From: Mallotus nudiflorus
Lineage: Eukaryota; Streptophyta; Magnoliopsida; Malpighiales; Euphorbiaceae
NCBI GenBank assembly: GCA_947683625.1
Contig: CANTUR010000154.1
Span: forward strand, 930,001 to 994,000
Length of the DNA: 64,000 bases
Direction of reading: 5' to 3'
The notes under the pieces were generated by a model, which saw only the letters and a program-made list of their open reading frames with translations, had not been told where the DNA came from and searched no databases. Position numbers and translations under genes: made by a program. Position 1 is the stretch's first letter. Every line of letters starts with the position of its first letter. Positions 12,190-24,230 of the stretch are shown piece by piece.

Positions 12190-13390
12190 GAGTGGATGAA
12201 GCCGATCGTCCAATATCTCACAAATGGGACACTCTTAGAAGACAAATTAAAAGCTAGAAAACTAAAGATGAAGGCAACCTACTACTCTATACTTCACAGA
12301 GAACTCTACAAAAGATCCCTCCCACATTCATGGTCTAAATGTGTATCCCTAGAGGAAGGGAACTACATACTTAGGGAAATTCATGAAGGCATTTATGGAG
12401 CACACAAATCATATTACAGTTAACTAGGAAAGCATGACTACAAGGATACCACTAGCCCACCATGTCTAAGGATGCTCAAAAGCTAACTCAGGAATGCCAT
12501 AAGTGTCAGTAGTTTGCCCGTCTCAGTCATAAGCCCTCTACCCATCAACATTCGATTGGCAGCTCCTAGCCCTTTGCAGTATAGGGAATGGACATCCTAG
12601 GTCCCTTCTCGACCTCCACATCATAGAAGAAATTTTTTATTATGGCCATAGACCATTTAACTAAGTGGATAGAAGTGGAAGTTACACCAACCATCACAGA
12701 AGGCCAGATTTAACACTTCTTCTGGAGAGAAATCATCTGCAGGTTCAGAATACCACACACCCTGATCATGGACAACAGGAATAGTTCGATAATGAGAAGT
12801 TCAAAAGGTTTTGCTCTTACCTCAGAATAAAGCTTCATTTTACCTCGATAGTCCACCCATAAATAAATGGGCAAACAAAATTCACCAACAAGATTATCAT
12901 GTAAGGATTGAAGAAGAGGCTCAATGAAAAGAAGGAAAACTGGGTCAAAGAACTCAACAATGTTATTTGGGCTTACAGGACTACACCCAAATCATCCATA
13001 TAAGAAACACCATTCAGGCTAACCTACAATATAGATGTAGTGATACTAGTAGAAATTTGGTCACCAAGTTATCAGATCAATAGAGAATTAGATCAGGACA
13101 TCATCAATATTGACACTCGGATATGCCTGGATCTACTAGAAGAAAGAAGAGAATGGACATCTATCGTCGTAGAGGCACATAAGAGGAAGATAACACAATA
13201 TCATCTCCGGCATATCCACCCAAGACAGTACAAGATAGGAGACTAGGTGCTCAGAAGGGTAGACATCAATAAGGGCAACTCCAGTACCAGTAAACTTGGA
13301 CCCAACTAGGAAAGCCCTTATTAGATTATAGAGTGAACATCTAAAGGGGCATTCAAAATAAGAGATGAACAAGGCAAGGAATTATAATGA
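12190..13390 (+). pseudogene. Tat integrase, degenerate
   Basis: Frames show the HHCC finger region (EIHEGIYGAHKS, then CHKCQ-like text near 12500), a core with the FGIPHT-like FRIPHTLIMDN text near 12745-12775 in shifted frame, NGQTKFTNKII, WVKELNNVIWAYRTTPKSS and a C-terminal segment (HPRQYKIGD, LRRVD). Stops and shifts are frequent. Start and end are approximate. Confidence 0.75.
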
Positions 13391-13529
13391 CATTGAGACT
13401 CAGAATGTCTCTAAAAATATTACCAATAGATGTATTTAAAACACCATTCAATAAAGTATTCGCATTCATTGAAGGAAAAATTATATTACAAAATTCAATT
13501 ACAAAATTAAAAAAAGAGAAAAGAAATCT

Positions 13530-15389
13530 CTAGTCTACCAATTGAACATCAAAAGAATCAGACTCAAAGACAGGAGGGGGAGCAGCATTAATAGCACTGA
13601 CAATGCAGGAGGCTCAGAAGATGACCCTTTTACCAATTTAGAAACATTTCTCATATGAAGGGCAGAGGCCTTATTTCGGACATCCTCTTTAGAAGCAATC
13701 ATAGCTAGGTTAGTGGGTGTTATCTTAACTAAGTCAGTCAAGTTCAGATCCAGATTTTGGGAAAGTAAGACTCTCTTACACTCAGACTTGTATGCCTTGA
13801 GAAACCCCTGGACCATATTCTGATAGGATCTTTTATCATTTTCTCGGGCCTTCCTAGCCTCGCTCAGCTTCCTCTCCAGATCGACAATCTGGGAGACTTG
13901 GTCCTCAATCCTTCGTGTTAGCTAATCTTGACTGTGCTCTAGCTCGGCCATCTTCTTCTGGCTCACCTCCACTTCAGACTCAGCCTTTGCATATTTGGTC
14001 TGGCAGAGTTCCAGTGCTGCCTTCACATTGTCCAACTTTTTTTTGAAGTTGATCACTATAGTCCCAACCTCTGTCTCTTTTAGGCTATACTGGCTCCTCA
14101 GGAAGAAATATTCATCCTTTACCAACAGCAACGCTTAAATCAACTGAGAAAAGAAAACTTGTGATATTACTTTAAATCCTAAAACATAAAGGATCAAATG
14201 ATGTTGCAAACTTACTTCTAATGAATGCCCAATCATGGAGCTAAACAGCTCCTCATGACCTTCCTCTATCCACCACTGCATGTCGGCTAGCAGTCTTAAG
14301 GACTTAGCATACTGATCTTTAACCTAGGCGTTCGAGACACTTGGCAATTTTTTTATTCAGAATTTAAGTCCTCATATCTGGACATCCAAAGAGCCTCGGA
14401 TGCTGCACAAATATCTCCTCATCCAGCTCCTCAGCATCAGAGTCTCTGTCTATGAGATTCTTTTTTTACCTTCCACCTTTCTCAATCTGAGAAGACCCGA
14501 CTATAAACTTCTCCTTTAGACTGATGACAACCTCATCTAGGACTACGAGCGCTGCAAGTTCAGGTGATGGAGAAGAGATTGGAGCTTATACTTGTGTCTC
14601 TAGCTCATCAACTATAAGTCGAATCCCCTCTGCAAATGCAAAAAAGTCAATCATCTACAAATAAAAAGATAAAAATAAAAGTCAAAGAGACACCTTTCCA
14701 CGATGAAAATATACCAGTCGATTTACACGATTTGGGCAGACTCTCCATAAGTATTTTCTCGATACATCTTCAACTGACCGAGCATCGACCAAACCATTAA
14801 GATGAAGTCTCAGGACCATCTCAATATCATGGTCAGACAGCTTCAGAGCCCACTTCATCCTATAGCACTTGTTGGACCACATTTGTTAGACATCTACAAA
14901 GTTCGAGTGGTACTCAATAATAAAAAATTTATGCCTCCACTTCTTATGAAAGTCCAAAAGCTTCATAAAAAGGCTATGGATGGGGATGGCTAACAATGAG
15001 AATATCAACTCCCCTTTCTTCTTAGTCAGACTATATAAGTATCGCAGGATGTCTAAATTCAACTCCTTACCCTCCTTATACATTAACTGTATAAACACGG
15101 TCAAAATTCGATAACTATTAGGATGGAGTTGACCAGGTGCTATGTTATACCTATTCAAGAATGTTTTTACAAAAGGATCCAGAGCGAACTTCAGACCCCC
15201 ATCTAGTGGGTCAAAATACACAACTAACCTATTAAAGCCTAGCATAGGAGTATAAGCTCTAAATTTCCTATTGACAATGTGCAAGGTAAAATCAATAGGA
15301 ATACTAAAATGCCTTTGATACCACCCTAACAACTCCTCATCTATTTTAGAAATAAATAGATTAAAGCTAACTTATTCCCTTGGTACCAT
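13530..15389 (-). pseudogene. Antisense extra ORF of the Tat element
   Basis: On the strand opposite to gag-pol, an ATG near 15389 begins a reading frame (one early stop) with VSFNLFISKIDEELLGWYQR, LDGGLKFALDPFVKTFLNRY, NIAPGQLHPNSYRILTVFIQ and HKKWRHKFFIIE. This pattern is found in the plant putative-gypsy-type transposon domain (PF04195 type). After stops it continues with acidic text and then a coiled-coil-like part at 13922-14131 (FKKKLDNVKAALELCQTKYA, ESEVEVSQKKMAELE). Extra antisense ORFs between integrase and the 3' LTR are known for Tat elements; their role is unknown. A GT..AG gap of 39 bp at 14655-14693 is too short to call an intron with confidence. Confidence 0.7.
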
Positions 15390-15829
15390 GGATTTATCTA
15401 ATAAGAAAAAAAAAAGCAATGTAGGAAGAAAGAAAAGGATCACCTGGTTACATAATGTAGGGGTTGCTGTAGAAAAAGCTTAATGATAGAAGCAAAAGGA
15501 AGCAAAGACTATCAAAGAAGCCAACAAGATAGCAAGAAGCAAAGATGCAAAACATCAAAGAAGCAAAGATACTTATAGGACAATAGAAGACTCTGGAAAA
15601 GACCATTAACTATCCTCATAAATACTTCGATCTCTCCCACATCATTAAGGGCAGTTTAGGAAATAAAAAATCCATTAATCGAACAATCATCATTATAGCA
15701 GCAAAAATATCTCATCTTCTGACATATGAATAAATGCGATGGTTATGCAATTCAAATTTCAAAAAAAGGGCATCAAAACGACATAGCAGATATACATCTT
15801 GGGCGCACCACTAACAGTTGTCCTTTCAT

Positions 15830-16170
15830 AACGAGCATCACAATCTCTAGTATTTAAGTCCAATGACTGAAGTTGGTTCCCTCAGGTAGCTTCTATAGTA
15901 CTGAGGTTTGGCATCCGAGCCATACTTTTAAGGCACTGAGACTATATGGCACTTGGGCCACGCTTCTAATGCACCAAGAATCTAATTCCAGTAACTGAAG
16001 CTGGCACCCTCAAGTCGCTTCTGCAGTACTGAGATTCTAAACATGTAAGCCTCGTGTCATTGTATCGAGCATCTAAGTCCAGTGACTGAAGTTGGCTCCC
16101 TCAGGTCACTTCTATAGTACTGAGGATTGGCACTCAAGCCACACTTTTAATGCACCGAGCGTTAAAACTC
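15830..16170 (+). repeat. 3' sub-repeats of the Tat element
   Basis: A motif of about 50 bp (GACTGAAGTTGGCTCCCTCA, then AGTCGCTTCTATAGTACTGAG-like sequence) recurs at about 15854, 15982 and 16073, joined by related linkers with ATGCACCRAG. Sub-repeats upstream of the 3' LTR are typical of Tat elements. The same block occurs inverted at 24880-25440. Confidence 0.85.
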
Positions 16171-16467
16171 TAGTGATGACTGGTTCTGTTATGTTGTCTT
16201 CACACTGACAGGTTAATCCATTACATATCCTTTTTTATTACAGATTTTATGCACTCAAAGTCTAGTTGGCACTTCAACAACATTCTTACATGATGATTTC
16301 AAGACTCGGTACTTAACTTTATCTTTTTTTATGACTGAGGCTAGCCACCTCAGCTCACCCTTCCACATTATATGTAATTACTTAAGTAATCTCTATTTAG
16401 GTGGAAGAGTGACATTTCTATCCCTTTCAGACCCAGATGCATTAGACATAAATATCTAAATAGACTC

Positions 16468-16481
16468 ACAGGGGGGACTCT
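16468..16481 (+). promoter_or_regulatory. Tat polypurine tract
   Basis: ACAGGGGGGACTCT abuts the 3' LTR start. This is the expected plus-strand primer position. The related element has AAGGGAGACTTTT at the same point. Confidence 0.8.
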
Positions 16482-16888
16482 TGATATCCTACATATATAT
16501 TCTTATTTAATTAAGGCCTTTATTTCCTGTACAGGTTACTCGAAAAGGAAAGACAACCAAAGACATTCAAGAAAAGGTTCCTAAAACAGATGACTCCTAA
16601 AAAAGAAGGAACACTCTCCCAATTGGTTTAGGATTCCTAGTTAAAGAGGAATCTTACTCCTTTCAGGTTTGAACATCATTATCGTTATAAATAGGACCTC
16701 ATATCCCTCATTCTCATTCATTCTATTCTTTTGTATTCTGATTGATCTCTTTCTCTCTTTAGATTCTCTCTGTATATACTCTGACTTAGGCATCAAAGGG
16801 TTTATGATGATTCTCCCCACTTCTCATATTTCCCTTTATTGACCACTCGTAGGGTTCTAGCTTAAGAGTTTTAGAAAGCAAGTTATTA
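16482..16888 (+). repeat. 3' LTR of the Tat element (407 bp)
   Basis: It starts TGATATCCTACATATATATT and ends GTTATTA, where the 5' LTR ends GTTATCA, so the terminal CA has mutated. It is followed directly by the TSD AGAAG. Confidence 0.9.
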
Positions 16889-17222
16889 AGAAGAAACAAG
16901 AAAATTGAAAATCAAAAGAAAACTTGAGCTTTCAAACTTTTGATCAGTTAGATGATAAAGAATTAGAGACCATAGTTTCATAGCATGAGAAGTGCATTCA
17001 GAAGAATATTGGCCTAACAACATAACAGAAAAGTCTATAGAACCATATTCATGGAAAGAACTATAGCTTCATTAAAACCAAACATTTGCCATAGTTACAA
17101 GAAGAATGTAATACCAATTGTCAGAATGTGGTCATTTGATAAAGGAAAAAAACATAAAAGAGTAGAAAATTTTTAGCAACTGTAGTAAAAGTAGTAAATA
17201 ATATAGTATAAGTTAAACTAAC

Positions 17223-17367
17223 CTTGTAACTTATGGTACAATTTGTGCAAGCTTTCTTATTCCCACAAATCAAAATTTCAAAAGAAAATGTGGTTTTATT
17301 TAAATAACAGAATGCAATGGGAGCCTTTAAGAACTGTACAGATACCTCTGTGTCATCACAAAGAGCT
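17223..17367 (-). pseudogene. Upstream exon of the broken Ig-like gene copy
   Basis: A 145-bp minus-strand exon has acceptor TTCTTTAG at 17368-17375 and donor CAAG|GTTAGT at 17223. It encodes LCDDTEVSVQFLKAPIAFCY, then FEILICGNKKACTNCTISYK. Its phase joins in frame to the exon at 7383-7521, which starts LDYGNASDCG. The intron between them now holds the Tat element. This links the sequences on both sides of the insertion into one gene. Confidence 0.75.
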
Positions 17368-17373
17368 CTAAAG

Positions 17374-18019
17374 AATAAAAAGGAAAAATCCAATAAAACA
17401 GAACATGGCATAAATGTTATAGCACACACATTTTCGTATACACTTTCAACTTGAAGTTTAAACCATGTACAACAAACAAAAACCCTGTAGATAATCCACA
17501 CTCTTATATGGAAAAAATAAAAACTTTCTTTATTATTTTTGGAATGTCAGAAGAAAGAGCAAGGACTAAGGCATTGCATGGAAGTGGGCATAGAGAAAAT
17601 GTGGAAAATATGGAGGATTAAAACAAGGGTATCAGTGGTTGATAAAGGTTTAAGTAGTTCTAAGGATATATATAGTGGACATGAAATTGATAGTAGAGAA
17701 GCAGTCTGTTTTAAAAAGAAAAGAGGAGGAAAAGAGAGAGAGATTTTCTTCTCTTATCCAAGAAGGATTTTGCATTAGTAACTTGAAAAGAGACATGCTT
17801 CTGTATATTAATTGGATTGAAGGTTTAGTTTTTGTCAAGGAGTGAACATCCCTATTAAAGTAAAATCTATTGAAAATTTTAGCTGCTTTTCCTATGTATT
17901 GTGTGTCCTTTGACAAATACTCCCACTCAGTTCAAAAAACCAAAAAGGAATAAGGTTGGATTTGGCTCCAACTCTTCGAGAAAGTTTACTTTGGGCTAAA
18001 ATAACATTTTTTGATAATT
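17374..18019. other. Flank upstream of the broken gene copy, no clear gene
   Basis: AT-rich DNA with no convincing exon. It may contain intron or 5' sequence of the gene copy, but no family-like protein text was found in any frame. A GA-rich stretch lies at 17717-17745. Confidence 0.4.
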
Positions 18020-18470
18020 CAGCCTAAGGCTTAATATATACACAGCCCTCTGAACTTAATAGTTTTTATCACTTTAATACTTATACTTATATGTTTGCCA
18101 TTTGAACACCTCAACTTGTTAAAAATATAACTTTTAAACCACTTTATGCATATGTGTCATGGAATGTGATTTCAAACTCCCAAGAGCATGTAACTACACA
18201 AAGTTCACCCAAGAATTCAACTTTTTTTTTTAGTAAAGAAAAATGTCCATTGTCCAACTCAAACTATAAAACCAAAATTACAAAACCATAAAATAAATAC
18301 TTATACAAATCCATCTCCACTCCCTATCTAGCACCTAATTTTGGGTACTACAACTAGACAATGAACACAGAGAACTTTAAATGTAACCACTAATTAAAAA
18401 ATTTTTAAAAAATATAATAGTAGCATAAAATGTCCTTAATTGCATTTGTAGAACTTGGGGACCGCGGGAT

Positions 18471-18707
18471 TCATTTTCCTCCTTTCTTAATAGCAGACTT
18501 GGTGACCTTGGCTTTAGTTAGCTCTTTCTTCTCAACGCTCTTGATAACACCCACAACAATAGTCTGGTGCATGTCTCTAACAGCAAAACAACCCAATTAA
18601 GGGTACTTAGAGAAGGTCTCAACAACCATGGGCTTGGTTATAATTATCTTGAAAAACCCAGTATCATTATTCTTCAAAAACTTAGGTCAGTCATGAAGAA
18701 CATCCAA
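18471..18707 (-). pseudogene. Elongation factor 1-alpha, 3' coding fragment
   Basis: The minus strand reads PKFLKNNDTGFFKIIITKPM, then VVETFSKYP, stop, LGCFAVRDMHQTIVVGVIKS and VEKKELTKAKVTKSAIKKGG, ending K and a stop at 18471. This is the C-terminal domain of eukaryotic EF-1alpha (translation factor that brings aminoacyl-tRNA to the ribosome). One internal stop replaces a Pro codon. Only the last 75-80 codons are present, inside the TIR element, so this is a captured fragment rather than a gene. Confidence 0.85.
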
Positions 18708-19483
18708 AAATGACATAAGTGAACAAATACCTTGAAATTAAAGGAATAAAACCTAAAGAAATCATAACACAAGTAAAAATTACCAGTTATGGATGACATT
18801 CAGTAGCATGCTTATGAAGAATAGAAAATCCCTCATGAGTACTTGTATCAAAGGTTGTTAACACTTTATAAAATGAGTGGACTGTTGGACATTTTGATGG
18901 CTCAGTTGGGTATAGATCAGGACTTATAGGCTTATTTTGCTATAGTGTTTTAATAGATTCAAAGCCATCAAAAATAAGTCACGCCTTAAAATCATCAAAC
19001 TTCAAATGGACTAGAAAATATAGATAAAAAATAGAAAGAAACTAAATTGGCTTTTATATTAAATTCTAGCATCAAAGTATTTTAGGCATACACATCATCT
19101 GTCTTTTGCTTAGCCAATACAAATATAACAAGTTAAAAAAATTCCACCCAAATTATTTAACAATCAAAACCAAATTGTTCCTTCAATTACCAAGATGCAT
19201 AACACATAATTTAATCACAGACGACCAAGACTTTTAACTCAACTCAGCTAATACTTACAGGATTCATCTCAATAAAGCTCATTTCCCATAAAAATATAAC
19301 AAAAAGGATAAAAGACAAAAAGTAACATGAAAAGAATTAAGATCAGAGTGTGAAATACCAACAGTTGAATATTAATGCCACGACAAAGGATCTTCGATGA
19401 GAGATTAAACAAAGGAGCTATTTGAATCAACTCCTGATTTTAATGCCTTTAACTAAACAAACGTTGCTCTCTCTACTACTATG

Positions 19484-19815
19484 GGTCAAACAAACATGCT
19501 AATTACTTCCAAGAAGGTGATGAATAGAGGCTACAAGGTGACGATAGTGCCAAGCAACTTAGTTTGTTGATTGATAGCTTCCACTACTACAAATGAATAT
19601 AACTCTACCACCTATCTATTTATGCTAAAATGTTGAGCCAAGCAAAGTCCTAAGAGATTGCTCTATAATTCTAATTCCAAAATTGAGCAAATACCAAGCC
19701 CTTGTATAAAACCCACTAGCCACCTACCTGTGTGATCCCGGAGAAGACCTCCAGTGTTAACTTTCATCGAAGCAGTCATACATCTTCCATTCACATTTAG
19801 TTTGCAAAAGCAAAC
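19484..19815 (-). pseudogene. RNase H-like (RVT_3 type) fragment
   Basis: The minus strand gives CKLNVNGRCMT, GGLLRDHTGRWLVGFIQGLG, ICSILELEL then a stop, LLGLCLAQHF and a damaged VVVEAINQQTKLLG. The order LNV-G, GG-L-RD--G-W--GF and C----E-EL is that of the plant RNase H domain in non-LTR retroelement-derived proteins. Four or more stops show it is dead. It may come from a LINE or be captured with the TIR element. Confidence 0.7.
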
Positions 19816-20766
19816 ATGGAGATGGCACTAATTCTACCATTAATCTAATAAAAAAAATCCAAATTTCATATTACAGTAGTATTTGAATAGAACCTAGAAA
19901 ATCCCTAAAAACATAAAAGAATATAACCTAGAAAAAAATCAAAACTTTGTTTAAAAGATTGGCCACCTCATTAAATAATTACAGTAAAGAGTTATTACTA
20001 AAGGGACAAAATTAGAAACCCCAACCTCATCTTTTTCAACAAAAAAAAAACCTTAAAAAGGTGCGATTTTTTATGGAAGGGGATTAAGAATAATAAAGAA
20101 TAAAGGTTATAAAAGAGAAAGTAAAACAAAGGATGATGGATTTTATTATGAGATTGAGATCTAGAATAAGGAAAGAGAAATGGGAAAATTAACAAAGTTA
20201 CAAAGGCGAAAGAACTGATGAGGAGAAAGCAAAGGAGGAGATGCTCGACTAGAAATTAATAATGGCAGTCAATATAAGATTGTAACTCAATTGAAAGTTA
20301 TGGTTTGGAATTTAGTGATAATTCTTCTCTTAGCTTTTATTTTTCTCAATTCAATTTTAAGCTTTTTTTTATTATTAACTAATGTCACTGTCTTTAGTTT
20401 TAATAAGTGGCATCCTAGTGGTAAAACACGTGCTTTATTATGAAATGGCTTCTAAAAAAAGGGTTTATAAATCACCTTTTTGGTAAGTTAAGGTGTTTAA
20501 ATGGCAAAAATGTAAGTATAAGTGTTAAAGTGATAAAAAATGCCAAGTTTAGGGGGCTGCAAATGTTTTAAGCCTTTAGCCTAAATTTGCACTTAACATG
20601 TCATTTGAATCCATTTTCTGACAAATAATGGATCTTGTAATACACATTATGATTAAAGGTATGTGAAATTAATAGAAAATTGAATTACCCCTTAATTAAA
20701 ATAAAAAATGAATCACAAGCTTAATTCGTAAAATTAGAAATTAGAATTAAAGAATTCAATTAATAA

Positions 20767-21080
20767 ATGGATCCTTGCCCTTTTATTCCCCTCACCGTAG
20801 GCAATCTCACACTTAAAATATGTCTCACTACCCTTTCATTGTTCATCCTTCTTCTTCTTCTTGGTTTTGCAAAATTAAGCTCAAGAATTTTATTTTCCAG
20901 ACAACCCTCGACCCTTACATTCCCCCTTACAACACCAATTTCCTTGATGGCTAGCCCCTTTCCTTTGTCGCCACTTTCTACCTCAGTAAGTCTAATCTAT
21001 AGTGCTTTCCAAGTCAATCTTCGCTGCTAAGCCTGACTTCACTTGAAAATTCAGTTTCAAAAACACCAGTAATCAGAATC
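20767..21080 (+). pseudogene. DUF1005-like gene, N-terminal fragment
   Basis: It opens MDPCPFIPLTVGNLTLKI, the conserved start of plant DUF1005 proteins. After a frame change near 20825 the text continues VHPSSSSSWFCKIKLKNF, then PYIPPYNTNFLDG and FVATFYLSKSNL, then LSKSIFAAKPDFT in a third frame. The order matches the family, but frames shift at least twice and the rest of the protein (normally about 400 residues) is missing. It lies just outside the TIR element. The function of the family is poorly known. Confidence 0.65.
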
Positions 21081-22667
21081 AAAGATCTAAGTGAGTGTTT
21101 TCTTTAATTTCATTAAGGTTAAACAAAAAATTGAATCACCAGTTAAAATAAACATAAAATTGATGCCCTCCGTCAATACCTTCTCCCCTCCTTCTCTTCC
21201 CCCACCACCACTTTTGTTACATACCACACCATAAAGAAATGCATAAGCACTTCCCTATGCGATGATCTTCCTCTTTTCCTAGTAACAAGTCAAGAGAACT
21301 CCCAAAATTAAGATCAAGAAAACCAATACTCCACCTCTTCCTCCTCCGTAGTAAAATCAATAATCTCCTTCTTTTTGTTTTGGTTGTGTTTGCTGTTTCA
21401 AGAACTAGAAACCATCTCATCTCTTGCATTCCACATTAAGGCCAACCACAGGAATCAATCCAAGGTGGATTTCACTTTTAATTCAGAGAAAATTCTAAAA
21501 AGAGGTATTGTTAATTTCGCTTTTAATCAACTATTAATCATCAATCCTTAATCTTTAATCATTTAATCATTTAATTCAATTTCAAGATTTGTTCTATGTT
21601 CCATGAATTAGTTTTTTGTTTTTTAATAATCAAATGTTAATATATGCTATTGTTTTAGTTTGATTTGATGAATTTTTTACATTTGATGTTGTTGATGATT
21701 AAGTCATTTTGTGCATAGCAAATTATTAAGGTGAAAATGATGTGGGACTTCTTGTTATGTGCATTTTATGGCAATTGACTAAGCAGGTGTTCCTTGGTTC
21801 TCTCCAAGAAGCTAAGGTTGAAAGGTTGAATGAACAATGATGGAAGGAGGTCATGTACATTCTGTTTGGCATTACCATTTTTAGGGTGGGATTTTTTTTA
21901 TTTGTTCTATTTGTATAGGTTGAGCAAGAGACAAATGAGATGTGTTATTTCATATTGATTGTTTTATGCAATTTTGTTGATATTAGTCTTAATGTTAATT
22001 TCTATTTTTTAACCATTTTTTAATTTTTTTCATGTTTAATTAGATGTGTTTTACACACTCCATGACTTGTCAGAAAATAGGTTTAAATGAGATATTAAGT
22101 GCAAGTTTAAGATTGATTTGCTGAAAAGATTATTTTGGATCAAATTGAACTTCATCAAAAAGTTTGAGGGCCAAATTGAACTTTATTTCAAACAAAAACC
22201 ATCTCTTTTAAATTGGTTAATGATAAATATTTTTTTTTCTTCTTATTTTATTTTAAAATTATTTTATTCAATTTAAATTTTTTAGAAAAAAACAATATTT
22301 AAAAAATAAAAAATAAAATGTCATTTATTTTGAAATGGATGAAGTAAAAAAATAAAAAAAAAAATCTTATTTATTTTAAATATATTATATGCGTCCAAAA
22401 TAAAATTATTAACATGGCTTTTAAGACTGCTTTTATTAATTGAATTCTTTTAAACTTTTAGACTCCTTTTATTAATAAAATATTTTTTTTTATATTTTTT
22501 AATGTTTTATGGCCTTAGAACATTGGTCAACGTAAAATAATTTTCCTAGTCAACATAAAATCAAATCATTTTATGAAAAAATAAAATTATATATACTTAT
22601 ACAAAAAATATGTAAAATCACATTAAAATATAATTTATAGTATATATTAACTAATATAAAAATAAAT
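21081..22667. other. AT-rich interval without recognisable gene
   Basis: Short ORFs only, such as one at 21217-21429 on the minus strand with no family likeness. The second half is increasingly A/T-rich. Nothing further is supported. Confidence 0.5.
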
Positions 22668-22944
22668 GGAAATTGCATAAAAAAAACCCTAATCTATTGT
22701 ACTACTGGCAATTCGCACCATAATTTAATTTTACTATCAATTTTACCTACAACATTTCAAAAGTTTGCAAAATTAACACTCCATTAAAAATTTTTTAATG
22801 AACAGCTGATGTATCTATTAGTGGAGCTCATTTTTTGACACGTGAGACCTGTAGGTACTGACTGAATTTTAGTAATTACATATAGAACCCTAACCTTTGT
22901 AAAACTTGCAAAATAAACCCTAATATAAAATATTTAAATACTTT

Positions 22945-23630
22945 TAATTAAAAAAATTTATTAAAATTATTAGAATAATTTTAATAAAATAAACGATAGA
23001 AATAAGTGTAAAATTCAATGCTTTTTTATTAATAAATTTTGTATTTATTTAAAAATTTAAATAAAAATTACAATACATAATTTAATATATACTTTAAGAT
23101 TAAAAAATATAAAACTATGAAAATTCAAAAAAAAAATACTAAAAAGGAGAATCTATTAGTGATAACTAATGAAATCATTTTTGTGATTAATTTCATTACA
23201 ATTTGATAAATTTAAAACTAAAACTAATTTATAAAAAATATTTTTATTTTTATTTTATGTATTTTTTATTGTAAGAGCATATACAAGAATTTTTTCATAA
23301 TAAAATACACAAATATAAAAATAAAAATTTAACAATAATAGTTTTTCCTTTTTTAGTTTCTTTTTTAAAATTTTTATATTTTTTAAATTTTAAAATATAT
23401 GTTATATTATATTTTATATTTCTTTATAAAATTATTAGATATTTAAGAATATTTTATTAATAATAAAGTATTGAATCTCACTTATTTTTAGTTAAAATAC
23501 GTATTGTAAAAAAGCATTGCATTTTACGCTTATTTCTATTATTTATTCTATTAAATTTATTCTAATAATTTTAATAAATTTTAAATTTTTTAATTAAAAT
23601 TATTTAAATAGGTTAAGATCTAGGTTTTCT
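22945..23630. repeat. Nested fold-back (MITE-like) segment
   Basis: 22955-23060 (AATTTATTAAAATTATTAGA, ATAGAAATAAGTGTAAAATT, CAATGCTTTTTTA) is the inverted match of about 23515-23625. The span is near 690 bp, nearly pure A/T and without coding potential. It lies inside the larger TIR element. Edges are approximate. Confidence 0.55.
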
Positions 23631-23639
23631 TTTTTCAGC

Positions 23640-24230
23640 CATGCCGACAAGACAGCCCTGTTGTGGATCCTCCAACTGATGATATTGATGTTATACATGA
23701 TCAAAATATGGTGCAGATCTGCCCTATTCCAGATGAGACTCCACCACCATCTGACGAGCATGAGTAGCGCTTAGTGGTTGAGAGCATAGAGGCTGATGGT
23801 TTGGTTCTTGCTGCTACGGAAACTACAACGTCCGCAGCTACATGATTCCTCGTGCTCTCCTGCCATTGGTCCTTTGCTTTGTGATGCTAAGCCCATTCAG
23901 GATGCACCAACATGGGTTCAGGCCTCCCCTTCTATCCTGTCGGCTGCAATACAAAATCTGAGTTCTAGTACAAATGTAGAAATGAATCTGGACTTGCCCC
24001 GTACTAAGAATATTTCAGATTACAATCGGAAGGATGCTAACAGTCAAGTTGTGGCCACGATTCCATTTGTCAATAAGAATGAAAACTTCGCTAAGGCAGG
24101 GCTCTCTTGGGCTGATATTATGGATTATGAAGAACAAAGGACTACGGTCCAACATAAAAAATCCAAACAAAAATATAAGGTTACTCTATCAAAAAGAATT
24201 TCCAAGAAACCATTGAAACTTGATCTATGA
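23640..24230 (+). pseudogene. Gene fragment of unknown family inside the TIR element
   Basis: A pyrimidine tract and CAG (TTTTCTTTTTTCAG ending 23639) look like an intron acceptor. Downstream codon text is exon-like and acidic (DSPVVDPPTDDIDVIHDQNM, then PIPDETPPPSDEHE and a stop). After a frame change it runs to a stop at 24228-24230 with LSWADIMDYEEQRT and a basic tail KKSKQKYKVTLSKR. Base composition is clearly less A/T-rich than around it. I do not recognise the family; a LINE ORF1 C-terminus is one option. The following 160 bp is T-rich like a 3' UTR. Confidence 0.45.

Larger units (their letters stand above)
7552..16888 (+). mobile_element. Ty3 Tat-lineage LTR retrotransposon, decayed
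   Basis: It is bounded by related LTRs (7552-7947 and 16482-16888) and a perfect 5-bp TSD AGAAG at 7547-7551 and 16889-16893. Internal order is PBS, gag, protease, RT, RNase H, a second RNase H, integrase, a long 3' region with an antisense ORF, sub-repeats, and PPT. Dual RNase H plus an antisense ORF is typical of plant Tat elements. Every domain contains stops. It inserted into an intron of the gene copy whose exons flank it at 7383-7521 and 17223-17367. Confidence 0.92.
18020..20583. mobile_element. DNA transposon with about 110-bp TIRs, gene fragments inside
   Basis: The left end 18020-18115 (AGCCTAAGGCTT, then CAGCCCTCTGAACTTAATAG, TATCACTTTAATACTTATAC, TTGCCATTTGAACACCTCAA) is the inverted counterpart of 20470-20583. 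A long TIR and captured host sequence suggest a Mutator-like (Pack-MULE type) element, but no transposase is present and I could not find a 9-bp TSD, so the superfamily is inferred. It contains EF-1alpha and RNase H-like fragments. Confidence 0.65.

Noticed and set aside
14655..14693. A 39-bp intron in the Tat antisense ORF
   Set aside because: GT and AG and a T-rich tract are present, but 39 bp is shorter than usual plant introns and stops occur nearby anyway.
17121..17501. 126-codon minus-strand ORF as a whole gene
   Set aside because: Only 17223-17367 reads as an exon of the Ig-like gene; the rest is intron translated by chance.
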